A DNA stretch of 64,000 nt from Terasakiella sp. SH-1 (lineage in GTDB: Bacteria > Pseudomonadota > Alphaproteobacteria > Rhodospirillales > Terasakiellaceae), in contig NZ_CP038255.1 in NCBI RefSeq assembly GCF_004564135.1, forward strand, positions 2,033,501 through 2,097,500, given 5' to 3'. Under the pieces are notes generated by a model. That model saw only the letters and a program-made list of their open reading frames with translations. It was not told the origin of the DNA and did not search any database. Shown here piece after piece: positions 17,067 through 25,532 of the stretch; the first letter of the stretch is position 1, and every line of letters starts with the position of its first letter. The position numbers and the translations under genes are program-made.

Positions 17067-19940
17067 ATGCTGACAAAAGTCAACAGCGGGGTTGCGAATG
17101 GCCCCCGTCTGTCGAAAGCATTGTCGGGCGTTATTGGTGAGGCGATTAATCGTCGTACCTTCTTCAAACGTACCGGTCTGACAGCTGCGGGTATTGCAGC
17201 TGCTTCGACAGTCTCTTTGGTTCGCACGAAAAAAGCACAAGCTGCTGTAAGTGCGGATGCCGGAGACGTTAAAAAGGTAACTTCCGTCTGTACTCACTGT
17301 TCTGTGGGCTGTGGTGTTATCGCAGAAGTGAAAAACGGTGTCTGGGTTGGTCAGGAAGCTGACTTTGACAGCCCGATTAACCTGGGTGGCCACTGTGCCA
17401 AAGGGGCCTCTGTTCGCGAGCACGCCATTGGGGAGCGCCGCGTTAAATATCCAATGAAGCTGGAAGGCGGCAAATGGAAGCGCATGAGCTGGGAAGATGC
17501 CATCAACGAAGTTGGTGATCGTCTTGGCAAAATCCGTGAAAGCTTAGGCCCGGATTCAGTTTACTGGCTGGGTAGTGCGAAACATAACAACGAGCAGGCC
17601 TACCTGTTCCGTAAATTCGCAGCCTTCTGGGGTACAAACAACGTTGACCACCAGGCGCGTATTTGTCACTCCACCACAGTAGCAGGTGTGGCAAACACCT
17701 GGGGCTATGGGGCGATGACCAACAGCTTCAACGACATCCATAATTCCAAAGCGATGTTCCTGATCGGGTCCAACCCGGCAGAAGCCCACCCGGTTGCCGT
17801 TCAGCATATCCTGAAAGCCAAAGAAAAGAACAATGCGCCCTTGATCGTGTGTGACCCGCGTTTCACACGTACAGCTGCGCATGCAGACGAATATGTTCGT
17901 TTTCGGTCTGGTTCTGACGTGGCTTTGATCTGGGGTATCATCTGGCATATCTTCAAAAATAAATGGGAAGATACAAAGTTCATCCAGCAACGTGTTTACG
18001 GTATCGAAGATATCCGCACAGAAGTTGCCAAATGGACACCGGAAGAAACTGAACGTGTCACAGGCGTTCCCGGTAAACAGCTGGAACGCGTTGCCCGCCT
18101 GATGGCGAAAAACCGTCCGGGCACTGTTGTTTGGTGTATGGGTGGTACGCAGCACACCAATGGTAACAACAACACACGTGCTTACTGTATCCTTCAGCTT
18201 GTTCTTGGTAACATGGGCGTATCAGGCGGCGGAACAAACATTTTCCGTGGTCACGATAACGTACAGGGCGCAACTGATATGTGCGTACTGTCTCACTCTC
18301 TACCGGGTTATTATGGCCTGAAGACAGGTTCTTGGAAGCACTGGTCACGCGTTTGGGGTGTAGATTACGATTACATGTTGTCTCGCTTTAAAACGAAGAA
18401 GCTAATGGAATCCAAAGGTATTCCTGTTTCTCGTTGGATTGACGGTGTTCTTATTCCTAAGGACAAGATCGATCAGCCTGAGAACGTTAAAGGTATGGTC
18501 TTCTGGGGTCACGCACCGAACTCTCAAACCCGTTTGCCTGAAATGAAAAAGGCAATGGAACAGCTTGATACAATGGTGATCATTGACCCGTATCCGACTG
18601 TTTCTGCTGTCCTTTCTGATCGTACAGACGGTGTTTACCTGCTGCCCGCAGCAACACAGTTTGAAACATACGGTTCTGTAACGGCATCTAACCGTTCCCT
18701 ACAATGGCGTGACAAAATCGTTGAGCCCCTGTTTGAATCAAAGCCTGATCACGAGATCATGTACCTCTTTGCGAAGAAATTCGGTTTCGACGCTGAGATG
18801 TTCAAGCAGATCAAAGTGAACGGCACTGAGCCATTTATCGAAGACATCACACGTGAATTTAACGGTGGTATGTGGACAATCGGTTATACTGGTCAATCAC
18901 CAGAGCGTATCCGTAAACACATGAAATATCGTCACACGTTTGACAAGACCACATTGAAAGCCAATGGCGGCCCATGTGATGGTGAAACATTCGGTCTACC
19001 ATGGCCATGTTGGGGTACACCTGAAATGGGTCACCCAGGTACACACATCCTTTATGATCCATCCAAGCCAGTGGCTGAAGGTGGTTTGAACTTCCGTGCC
19101 CGTTTTGGTGTGGAACATGAAGGTAACAACCTATTGGCTGAAGGCTCTTACCCAGTTAATTCTGAAATCAAAGATGGATATCCTGAATTTACCATGGCCA
19201 TGCTGAAAAAGCTTGGCTGGGATAAAGATCTGACAGCTGAAGAACGTGCCGCAATTGAGAAAGTTGCAGGTGACAAGACAAACTGGAAAACCGACCTTTC
19301 CGGCGGTATCCAGCGTGTGGCCATTAAACATGGCTGTTCACCGTTCGGTAATGCAAAAGCGCGTGCAAAAGTCTGGACCTTCCCGGATCCGGTTCCACTG
19401 CATCGCGAGCCGTTATATGCACCGGATCGTAGCCTTGTTAAAGACTATCCGACATATAAGGATAAGCAGGCTTATCGTCTTCCGACCATGTATGAATCCA
19501 TTCAGAAAAATGATTTCTCTAAAGAGTTCCCAATCATTTTGACATCTGGTCGACTGGTTGAATATGAAGGCGGTGGTGAGGAAACACGTTCCAACCCATG
19601 GCTGGCTGAACTGCAACAGGACATGTTTGCTGAGATTAACCCGTTTGATGCCAACAACGCCAATATCCGCGCTGATGACATGATCTGGGTCCATTCTCCA
19701 GAAGGCGGCAAGGTCAAGGTGAAAGCCTTGATTACAGAACGCGTCGGTCGTGGCGTTGTCTTCATGCCGTTCCATTTCGGTGGTGTTTTCCAAGGCAAAG
19801 ACCTGCGTAGCAAATATCCGGAACATGCCGATCCTTATGTGATCGGGGAATCTTCTAACACTTGTGGCACATACGGCTACGACTCGGTTACCCAAATGCA
19901 GGAAACCAAAGTCACCCTGTGTCGTATTGAGCGAGCTTAA
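17067..19940 (+). CDS. fdhA: Formate dehydrogenase catalytic subunit, periplasmic, cysteine-containing
   Basis: Oxidises formate to CO2 at a molybdenum or tungsten bis-pterin centre and passes electrons to FdhB. The 957-residue product carries a twin-arginine signal (NRRTFFKRTG, Arg29-Arg30), so the enzyme faces the periplasm. A [4Fe-4S] site uses Cys75, Cys78, Cys82 and Cys110 (CTHCSVGC and GGHCAKG). The metal ligand is Cys200 next to His201 in ARICHSTTVAGV, encoded by TGT at 17664-17666; selenocysteine is not used. Further family blocks include FLIGSNPAEAHPVA and GGTQHTNGNNNTRAYC. The C-terminal molybdopterin dinucleotide-binding domain is intact (LTSGRLVEYEGGGEETRSNP). GGGGAG precedes the ATG. 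Length and order match the FdnG/FdhA group. Confidence 0.96.
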   Translation: MLTKVNSGVANGPRLSKALSGVIGEAINRRTFFKRTGLTAAGIAAASTVSLVRTKKAQAAVSADAGDVKKVTSVCTHCSVGCGVIAEVKNGVWVGQEADFDSPINLGGHCAKGASVREHAIGERRVKYPMKLEGGKWKRMSWEDAINEVGDRLGKIRESLGPDSVYWLGSAKHNNEQAYLFRKFAAFWGTNNVDHQARICHSTTVAGVANTWGYGAMTNSFNDIHNSKAMFLIGSNPAEAHPVAVQHILKAKEKNNAPLIVCDPRFTRTAAHADEYVRFRSGSDVALIWGIIWHIFKNKWEDTKFIQQRVYGIEDIRTEVAKWTPEETERVTGVPGKQLERVARLMAKNRPGTVVWCMGGTQHTNGNNNTRAYCILQLVLGNMGVSGGGTNIFRGHDNVQGATDMCVLSHSLPGYYGLKTGSWKHWSRVWGVDYDYMLSRFKTKKLMESKGIPVSRWIDGVLIPKDKIDQPENVKGMVFWGHAPNSQTRLPEMKKAMEQLDTMVIIDPYPTVSAVLSDRTDGVYLLPAATQFETYGSVTASNRSLQWRDKIVEPLFESKPDHEIMYLFAKKFGFDAEMFKQIKVNGTEPFIEDITREFNGGMWTIGYTGQSPERIRKHMKYRHTFDKTTLKANGGPCDGETFGLPWPCWGTPEMGHPGTHILYDPSKPVAEGGLNFRARFGVEHEGNNLLAEGSYPVNSEIKDGYPEFTMAMLKKLGWDKDLTAEERAAIEKVAGDKTNWKTDLSGGIQRVAIKHGCSPFGNAKARAKVWTFPDPVPLHREPLYAPDRSLVKDYPTYKDKQAYRLPTMYESIQKNDFSKEFPIILTSGRLVEYEGGGEETRSNPWLAELQQDMFAEINPFDANNANIRADDMIWVHSPEGGKVKVKALITERVGRGVVFMPFHFGGVFQGKDLRSKYPEHADPYVIGESSNTCGTYGYDSVTQMQETKVTLCRIERA

Positions 19941-19954
19941 GGAGCGCAAAGATT

Positions 19955-20554
19955 ATGGCAAGAATGAAGTTTCTTTGTGATACGGAACGTTGCACTGAAT
20001 GTAACGGTTGTGTCACAGCATGTAAGAACGAACATGAAGTGCCTTGGGGCGTAAACCGTCGCCGTGTTGTCACCCTTAATGATGGTGAACCTGGTGAGCG
20101 TAGCCTTTCGGTTTCATGTATGCACTGTTCAGATGCGCCTTGTATGGCGGTTTGTCCGGTGGATGCGTTCTATCAGACGGGCGATGGTGTGGTTCTTCAC
20201 TCCAAAGACATCTGTATTGGTTGTGGGTATTGCCTGTTTGCGTGTCCGTTTGGCGCGCCACAGTTCCCGCAGGACGGTTTCTTTGGTTCACGGGGCAAAA
20301 TGGACAAATGTACATTCTGCTCAGGTGGCCCTGAAGAAGATCATTCCGATACGGAATATAAAAAGTATGGCAGCAACCGTTTGGCGGAAGGCAAACTCCC
20401 TGCATGTGCAGAGATGTGTTCCACCAAGGCATTGTTGGCAGGTGACGGCGACAAAGTTTCCGACATCTACCGCGATCGTGCTGCCGGGCGTGGTTTCGGC
20501 TCCGGTGCATGGGGCTGGGGGACTGCGTACGGTCTGAAAAACAAAGAAGGCTGA
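19955..20554 (+). CDS. fdhB: Formate dehydrogenase iron-sulfur subunit
   Basis: Electron-transfer subunit with four [4Fe-4S] clusters linking FdhA to the cytochrome b subunit. Cysteine motifs over 199 residues are CTECNGCVTACKNEH, CMHCSDAPCMAVCP, CIGCGYCLFACPFG and CTFC with CAEMC. Unlike E. coli FdnH there is no C-terminal membrane helix, so attachment must depend on FdhC and FdhA. It has no signal of its own and is presumably exported in a folded complex with FdhA by the Tat pathway. It starts 14 bases after fdhA with GGAG upstream. Confidence 0.95.
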   Translation: MARMKFLCDTERCTECNGCVTACKNEHEVPWGVNRRRVVTLNDGEPGERSLSVSCMHCSDAPCMAVCPVDAFYQTGDGVVLHSKDICIGCGYCLFACPFGAPQFPQDGFFGSRGKMDKCTFCSGGPEEDHSDTEYKKYGSNRLAEGKLPACAEMCSTKALLAGDGDKVSDIYRDRAAGRGFGSGAWGWGTAYGLKNKEG

Positions 20555-20563
20555 TGGAAAAAA

Positions 20564-20595
20564 GGGAGGGCCGTTTTTCTAGCTGCGGCCTTCCC
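20564..20595 (+). other. Hairpin between fdhB and fdhC
   Basis: GGGAGGGCCG (20564-20573) pairs with CGGCCTTCCC (20586-20595), ten pairs including one G-U, with a 12-base loop. No T tract follows, so it is probably not a full terminator. In the middle of an operon it may stabilise the fdhAB part of the message or set the amount of fdhC relative to the other subunits. Confidence 0.6.
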
Positions 20596-20636
20596 ACCTT
20601 CTTTCACCTTTCATTAACAAAAAGAGGGGGTCTCTC

Positions 20637-21671
20637 ATGAGGTCCAAACTTTTGAACAAACTGTTTTTCGCTATCTTAGCGGTTCTTATCGGTACAGCTG
20701 TACTGAGCTCAGGCATGCCTGAAGCTCAAGCACAAAATGTATCTGTCAATCCGGGCCTGTCCGGTCTTGGCAGTTCGTCTGATATCTGGCGTGAGATCAA
20801 GCAAGGCAAGCAGGGCAACACCTCCTTGCCAGATAAAAGTAAAGGCTTTCTGATCCGTAATAACGGTGAAGAATGGCGAAATGTGCGCAACAACATGGTA
20901 TTTATCTATGGTGCCATGGGAATGGTGGGCATGATTGCTGCTTTGGCCCTCTTTTATCTTGTGCGTGGTCGCATCAATCTGGACGATGAACTTTCAGGTC
21001 GAAAAATCCTGCGTTTCAAGGCAATTGAACGGTATAACCATTGGACAATGGCAGCGAGCTTTATCCTGCTTGGTTTATCGGGATTGAATATGCTTTATGG
21101 CCGTGCGGTTCTTTTACCACTGCTTGGCCCTGAAGGGTTTTCAGCTCTCGCAGGTGTTGGTAAATTCATTCACAACAACATTGCGTGGTTGTTTATGATT
21201 TCCCTGTGCCTGACGTTTATCTTTTGGGCGCGTGACAACCTGTGGGACCGCTATGATTTGAACTGGATTTTAAAAGGGGGTGGCCTGTTCTCCAAAGGGG
21301 TACACCCACCATCTGCGAAATTCAATTTTGGTGAAAAAACAATGTTCTGGCTGGTGATCCTTGGCGGCGCTGCTGTCAGCTTCACTGGTTTGACACTCTT
21401 ATTCCCGTACTTGTTCGGCACATTACCATTTATGCAATTGATGCAAATTATCCACGCAGTTCTTGCATTGGTGATGGTTATTGCCATTTTCGGCCATATC
21501 TATATCGGTACCATTGGTATGGAAGGCGCGATTGACGGCATGAAAACCGGATATGTGGACGAAACCTGGGCAAAAGAACATCACGCCGCCTGGGCGGAAA
21601 GCCACGGTATTAAAGTTGAGCATAAAGATTCTGATGAAGAACATGTTGCTCAAGGAGGTATTGCAGAATGA
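20637..21671 (+). CDS. fdhC: Formate dehydrogenase cytochrome b subunit
   Basis: Membrane anchor and quinone reductase subunit (FdnI type) that receives electrons from FdhB through two b haems. The 344-residue product has a cleaved signal peptide (to about AQAQ, residue 33), an extra N-terminal periplasmic segment and a leading membrane helix at about 88-108. The four-helix cytochrome core follows. The four axial haem ligands of E. coli FdnI (His18, 57, 155, 169) correspond to His135 (YNHW), His179 (KFIHNN), His273 (IIHAVLA) and His287 (FGHIYIG); all are present. The C-terminus is charged and cytoplasmic. It ends overlapping fdhD (ATGA). Confidence 0.95.
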   Translation: MRSKLLNKLFFAILAVLIGTAVLSSGMPEAQAQNVSVNPGLSGLGSSSDIWREIKQGKQGNTSLPDKSKGFLIRNNGEEWRNVRNNMVFIYGAMGMVGMIAALALFYLVRGRINLDDELSGRKILRFKAIERYNHWTMAASFILLGLSGLNMLYGRAVLLPLLGPEGFSALAGVGKFIHNNIAWLFMISLCLTFIFWARDNLWDRYDLNWILKGGGLFSKGVHPPSAKFNFGEKTMFWLVILGGAAVSFTGLTLLFPYLFGTLPFMQLMQIIHAVLALVMVIAIFGHIYIGTIGMEGAIDGMKTGYVDETWAKEHHAAWAESHGIKVEHKDSDEEHVAQGGIAE

Positions 21672-22549
21672 ACATCTATAACCCTGATCGAGAGATGATG
21701 CTTGATGACTATATCATTAAGCCAGACCCTTCTAGCGCGTTGACCACCTCTGAAGTTCAGGGTGTAGACAGTTTTGGCAATCCCTTAGTGGTTCCTGTTG
21801 TGGAAGAGCGTCCCTTGACGCTTTTCCTCAACAACCGCGAAATTGTGACCTTGATGACGGTGGGGGATTACCCCGAACTTTTAGGTGTTGGCTACCTTGT
21901 TAACCAAAACATGCTCAAAGATGATGATATCATCACAGACGTTGAATATCACGATGACCTTGATGTGATCGTGGTCAGAACAGAACGTGTCACCAATTAT
22001 GAAGAAAAGCTCAAACGTAAGGTCCTGACATCCGGTTGCGGAATGGGGACTGTTTTTGGCGATATCATGGATAAGCTTGACGAGGTGGTTTTAGAGGAAG
22101 GTGTGAGCATTCATGCCTCCTGGATTGAACCACTGTTAAAAAAGATCAAGACGACACCAAGCCTCTATCGCAAGGCAGGTTCCATTCACGGCTGCGTGCT
22201 GTGTCAGGGGAACAGGCCACTTGTGTATATTGAAGACGTGGGTCGCCATAACGCCTTGGATAAAATTGCAGGGTATCTCTACCTCAACGGTCTAAAAGGG
22301 TCCGATTACTATATGTACACCACGGGGCGTATGACGTCTGAAATGGTGATGAAATCAGTTTCCATGGGGGTTTCCCTACTGATTTCACGATCCGGGGCAA
22401 CAAAATGGGGCGTGGAGCTTGCTAAAAAAGCAGGGCTCACATTGATCAGCCGTGCACGTGGCAAGCGTTTCATCGCCTTAAGTGGCTTACAACGTATCAA
22501 TTTTGACCTGAATGACCTTGATGAACAAATGAGCCGTACAGCCCAGTGA
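21668..22549 (+). CDS. fdhD: Formate dehydrogenase sulfurtransferase FdhD
   Basis: Passes sulfur from a cysteine desulfurase to the molybdenum or tungsten cofactor before insertion in FdhA. The 293-residue product shows ERPLTLFLNNREIVTLMTVG, then YPELLGVGYL, VLTSGCGMGTVFG and GCVLCQGNRPLVYIEDVGRH. The loop that carries a Cys-x-x-Cys pair in E. coli FdhD (Cys121/Cys124) has only Cys124 here, followed by GMG, so transfer would rely on a single Cys. An N-terminal extension of about 30 residues is present. The start codon overlaps the fdhC stop. Confidence 0.92.
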   Translation: MNIYNPDREMMLDDYIIKPDPSSALTTSEVQGVDSFGNPLVVPVVEERPLTLFLNNREIVTLMTVGDYPELLGVGYLVNQNMLKDDDIITDVEYHDDLDVIVVRTERVTNYEEKLKRKVLTSGCGMGTVFGDIMDKLDEVVLEEGVSIHASWIEPLLKKIKTTPSLYRKAGSIHGCVLCQGNRPLVYIEDVGRHNALDKIAGYLYLNGLKGSDYYMYTTGRMTSEMVMKSVSMGVSLLISRSGATKWGVELAKKAGLTLISRARGKRFIALSGLQRINFDLNDLDEQMSRTAQ

Positions 22550-22579
22550 GACAGGCTTCTGGCCTTCTTTAAAGCAGAC

Positions 22580-24760
22580 ATGTATACTGACGTCCCCATT
22601 TTCCAGATAAGGACGTGTGTTTTGACCCTGCGTTTGGTCATCTTTTATTATTTCCTGGCGTTTATTGCGTTCAGCCTGCCGGTGCAGGCCCAGACCTACG
22701 ATAAAGGTCCCTATGAAGATGCCCACAGTGAAGAGCAAATAAGCAACCCCCGCGCTGATTTCTGGCGACAGGTGCGCGATGGCATGCCAGGGCGTGTCAA
22801 TATCCCGGACAAGGATAAAAGCGTGCTGATCCAGCAGGGCGGCAATGATTGGCTTTCCACACGTTCTAATGTTGTTGCAAATTACGGTCGCCAAGTCATC
22901 GCTGTTGGCTTAGCGCTCAGTCTCCTTTTTCTTTTTTTAACGGGCCGGATCAAAATCTTAAGCGGGCCTGTCGGATGGGTCCTTGACCGACTGATGCCTT
23001 TTCAAAAACCTGCCCACTGGGTTTCAGCCGTTTGTTTTGTCCTGTTGGGGATGACCGGTCTTAATATTCTTTATGGGAAACGGGTCCTTGCCCCCATGAT
23101 GGGGCGTGAATTTTTCTCAGATTTTTCCTTGCTGGGAAAAGCCATCCATAATCAGGCCAGCTGGGTTTTCATGGCAGCCATTGCCATTGTGATGATTTTA
23201 CGCGCACGTGAACATTTACCGGGGTTTGTGCGCCAACGCGTATCACGCAAAAAGGCGATGGAATGGACAAAAGTGGGCAAAAGCGAAAAGGTCCTGTTCT
23301 GGTTTGCCGTCCTTGGCACCCTGATTGTTGCCTATTCCGGGGCGACACTGTTAATCCCTCATGGGACAAATGAGCTACGCCAGATGCAGCTCTTTCAGCT
23401 CATGCATTCTTTTTCCGCACTTACCTTGACCGGATTGATTGTCGGCAATGTGTATCTGATTTCTGTTGGGATTAAGGAAAATGCCCGCAAACTGTTGGAG
23501 GCCAAGGAAATATTGGAAGAAGAAGTTCAAAAACGTACCCACGAACTGGAAAATGAAATTCAGGAACGTCGCCAAATTGAAGTGGAACTCAATGAGGCCA
23601 AAGAAGTTGCTGAATTGGCAAACCGCTCTAAAGACAAGTTTTTGGCAACGGCAAGCCATGACCTCTTGCAGCCTTTAACCGCTGCACGCCTGATGATTGC
23701 GACATTGCGCATGCGTGAGATGCGCCACAAAAATCATAAGATTGTTGAACAGGTCCATCAATCCTTACGCGGTACAGAAGAACTGCTGACTGATTTACTG
23801 GATATTTCCCGCTTAGGGGCAAGTACGACGGAACCCAGGATTTCTGATTTTCCAGCCCAACAGCTTTTGGGCAATATTGAACATGAGTTTCGCCCTGTTG
23901 CCCGACAAAAAGGGCTTTCTTTGAAGGTTCATTGCCCAGACGTACACCTAAAATCGGATTATCAGCTTTTAAATCGTGTGATCCGGAACTTCTTAAGCAA
24001 TGCGGTTCGTTATACATCATCAGGGGGTATTCTGATCGGTGCACGAAATCGCAAGGGTCATATACGCATTGAAGTTTGGGATACGGGAACAGGTATTCCG
24101 AAAGACCAATTAACAAAAGTATTTGAAGAATTTCACCGCATTGATGGACAAGCAATCGACCAAAAAACCAAAGAAAATGGCGTTGGTCTTGGTTTGGCAA
24201 TTGTGGATCGGATTGCCACTATTTTGGGACACAATATTTTGGTGCGCTCGGTTGAAGGTAAAGGCTCGGTCTTTTCCATTGATGTCACACATGGCAGTGA
24301 AGTGGCGCAATTAGGGCAAGTCCAAAAGCTTGAAACAAGTGACCTGGGGGGCGTGGTTGTGGCCCTTGTCGATAATGACCAAAATGTGCTGTCTGCAATG
24401 AAAACCTACCTGGAAGAATGGGGCTGTAGCGTTCTTGCCGGGTCTTCGGGCGATGAATTAATTGAACAGCTCAGTTGGTCCTCTTTCTCCCCGGACCTTA
24501 TTTTAGCTGATTACCATCTGGATGCAGGTGTTTTAGGACCAGATGTCGCAGAACGTGTACATCGTATTTATGGAAGTGATGTGCCTGTGATTATCATCTC
24601 AGCAGACTCAACACAAGACATCCGAGATAGCCTGATTGAACAAGGCTACAAGTTCATGAGCAAGCCTGTCCGCCCTGCCAAAATGCGGGCCTTAATGGCG
24701 CATCTGGTCAATCAGGATGATCATTTCTCCCAACTCGCCCGAAAGTCTATTGGAGCTTAG
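22580..24760 (+). CDS. Hybrid histidine kinase with FdhC-like cytochrome b sensor domain
   Basis: Residues 1-300 copy the architecture of FdhC: signal peptide (VQAQ, residue 38), the motif DFWRQVRDGMPGRVNIPDKD, a leading membrane helix, then the cytochrome helices with PAHW (His146), KAIHNQ (His190) and QLMHSF (His276). The position of the fourth haem ligand is Asn290 (VGNVY, codon AAT at 23447). A coiled coil (300-350) leads to the kinase core: H-box with His360 (FLATASHDLLQPL), N-box RNFLSNAVRY, DTGTGIP and GVGLGLAI. A receiver domain (590-710) has Asp644 and Lys695. FdhC-like similarity covers nearly the full FdhC membrane part. It lies 30 bases after fdhD. A TTG start at 22622 after AAGGA is a reasonable alternative that gives a cleaner signal peptide. 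Likely role: sensing the redox or quinone state, or occupancy, of formate oxidation. Confidence 0.9.
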   Translation: MYTDVPIFQIRTCVLTLRLVIFYYFLAFIAFSLPVQAQTYDKGPYEDAHSEEQISNPRADFWRQVRDGMPGRVNIPDKDKSVLIQQGGNDWLSTRSNVVANYGRQVIAVGLALSLLFLFLTGRIKILSGPVGWVLDRLMPFQKPAHWVSAVCFVLLGMTGLNILYGKRVLAPMMGREFFSDFSLLGKAIHNQASWVFMAAIAIVMILRAREHLPGFVRQRVSRKKAMEWTKVGKSEKVLFWFAVLGTLIVAYSGATLLIPHGTNELRQMQLFQLMHSFSALTLTGLIVGNVYLISVGIKENARKLLEAKEILEEEVQKRTHELENEIQERRQIEVELNEAKEVAELANRSKDKFLATASHDLLQPLTAARLMIATLRMREMRHKNHKIVEQVHQSLRGTEELLTDLLDISRLGASTTEPRISDFPAQQLLGNIEHEFRPVARQKGLSLKVHCPDVHLKSDYQLLNRVIRNFLSNAVRYTSSGGILIGARNRKGHIRIEVWDTGTGIPKDQLTKVFEEFHRIDGQAIDQKTKENGVGLGLAIVDRIATILGHNILVRSVEGKGSVFSIDVTHGSEVAQLGQVQKLETSDLGGVVVALVDNDQNVLSAMKTYLEEWGCSVLAGSSGDELIEQLSWSSFSPDLILADYHLDAGVLGPDVAERVHRIYGSDVPVIIISADSTQDIRDSLIEQGYKFMSKPVRPAKMRALMAHLVNQDDHFSQLARKSIGA

Positions 24761-25401
24761 GGATTAACCTTAAACCCCATCTCTTTTGCTGCAATAACCG
24801 CTTGAGTGCGATTAAACACATCCAGTTTACGCAACAAGGCCGTGACATGGGATTTGACTGTGGACTCTTTGATATTGAGTTCAAAGGCAATCACTTTATT
24901 GGACATGCCTGCACTCATCAGTTCCAGCACCCGTAACTCGCTGGGTGTCAATCGTCCCAACTTATCTTCAAATTCAGATTTACGCTGGCGATCTTCTTCC
25001 GGGCGCGGTTGCGTGGCTTCTTCGGTGGGCCAGTAGCGCCCGCCATTCAGTACGCTGGAAATCGCTTCTTTCATAATTTCAGGGGCTGCGGTTTTGGGAA
25101 TAAAGCCGACAGCACCATATTGGGCTGCGCTGCGGACAGTCTCGATATCCTCAGAGGCAGAAACAATCACAATGGGAACAGACGGCACATGTGTCCGTAA
25201 GGTCACAAGCCCGGAAAACCCCGTCGTCCCCGGCATGGACAGGTCCAGCAAAATCAAGTCCAAATCATCATCGGTGAGCTTCTGTGCCTCGTTAAATGTG
25301 CTGGCTTCGCTGATGGAGAAGTCTTCTTCAATATCAGACATGGTGTCTTTTAAAGCGACTCTGAAAAGAGGATGATCATCAGCGATTAGAACTCGTATCA
25401 T
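24757..25401 (-). CDS. NarL/FixJ-type response regulator
   Basis: Two-domain regulator of 214 residues. The receiver domain (1-120) has the acidic pair in VLIADDHPLFR, the phosphoacceptor Asp in LILLDLSMPG and Lys in GFIPKTA. The C-terminal LuxR helix-turn-helix has GRLTPSELRVLELMSAGMSN and IKESTVKSHVTALLRKL. Its 3' end overlaps the 3' end of the FdhC-kinase gene by 4 bases in convergent orientation, making it the obvious partner despite the opposite strand. A candidate operator (25464) lies upstream of its own start, and similar elements precede the fdh genes, suggesting that it controls the whole formate locus and itself. Confidence 0.92.
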   Translation of the reverse strand: MIRVLIADDHPLFRVALKDTMSDIEEDFSISEASTFNEAQKLTDDDLDLILLDLSMPGTTGFSGLVTLRTHVPSVPIVIVSASEDIETVRSAAQYGAVGFIPKTAAPEIMKEAISSVLNGGRYWPTEEATQPRPEEDRQRKSEFEDKLGRLTPSELRVLELMSAGMSNKVIAFELNIKESTVKSHVTALLRKLDVFNRTQAVIAAKEMGFKVNP

Positions 25402-25463
25402 CTCTACCCTCTAACAACAATAGGATTTGGAATTTTGATTATTTCCCCAGAAATATATAGGGG

Positions 25464-25486
25464 TTTTCATCTGTATCCTACTAAAA
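25464..25486. promoter_or_regulatory. Third copy of the CATCT...CCTACTAAA element
   Basis: TTTTCATCTGTATCCTACTA followed by AAA at 25464-25486 matches the site at 14948 except for a short insertion after CATCT. It lies about 65-85 bases upstream of the LuxR-type regulator gene, in the 131-base region shared with the 3' end of a kinase gene. A nearby CCCC...GGGG repeat (25445-25463) may be part of the same control site. Confidence 0.4.
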
Positions 25487-25532
25487 CTTCCTCATTTTAG
25501 AATTATTTCAGCTCCCACATACCATTGCATAC

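Noticed and set aside
17664-17666. Possible selenocysteine at the formate dehydrogenase active site
   Set aside because: The codon for residue 200 is TGT (Cys), the frame has no internal TGA and no SECIS-like hairpin is needed.
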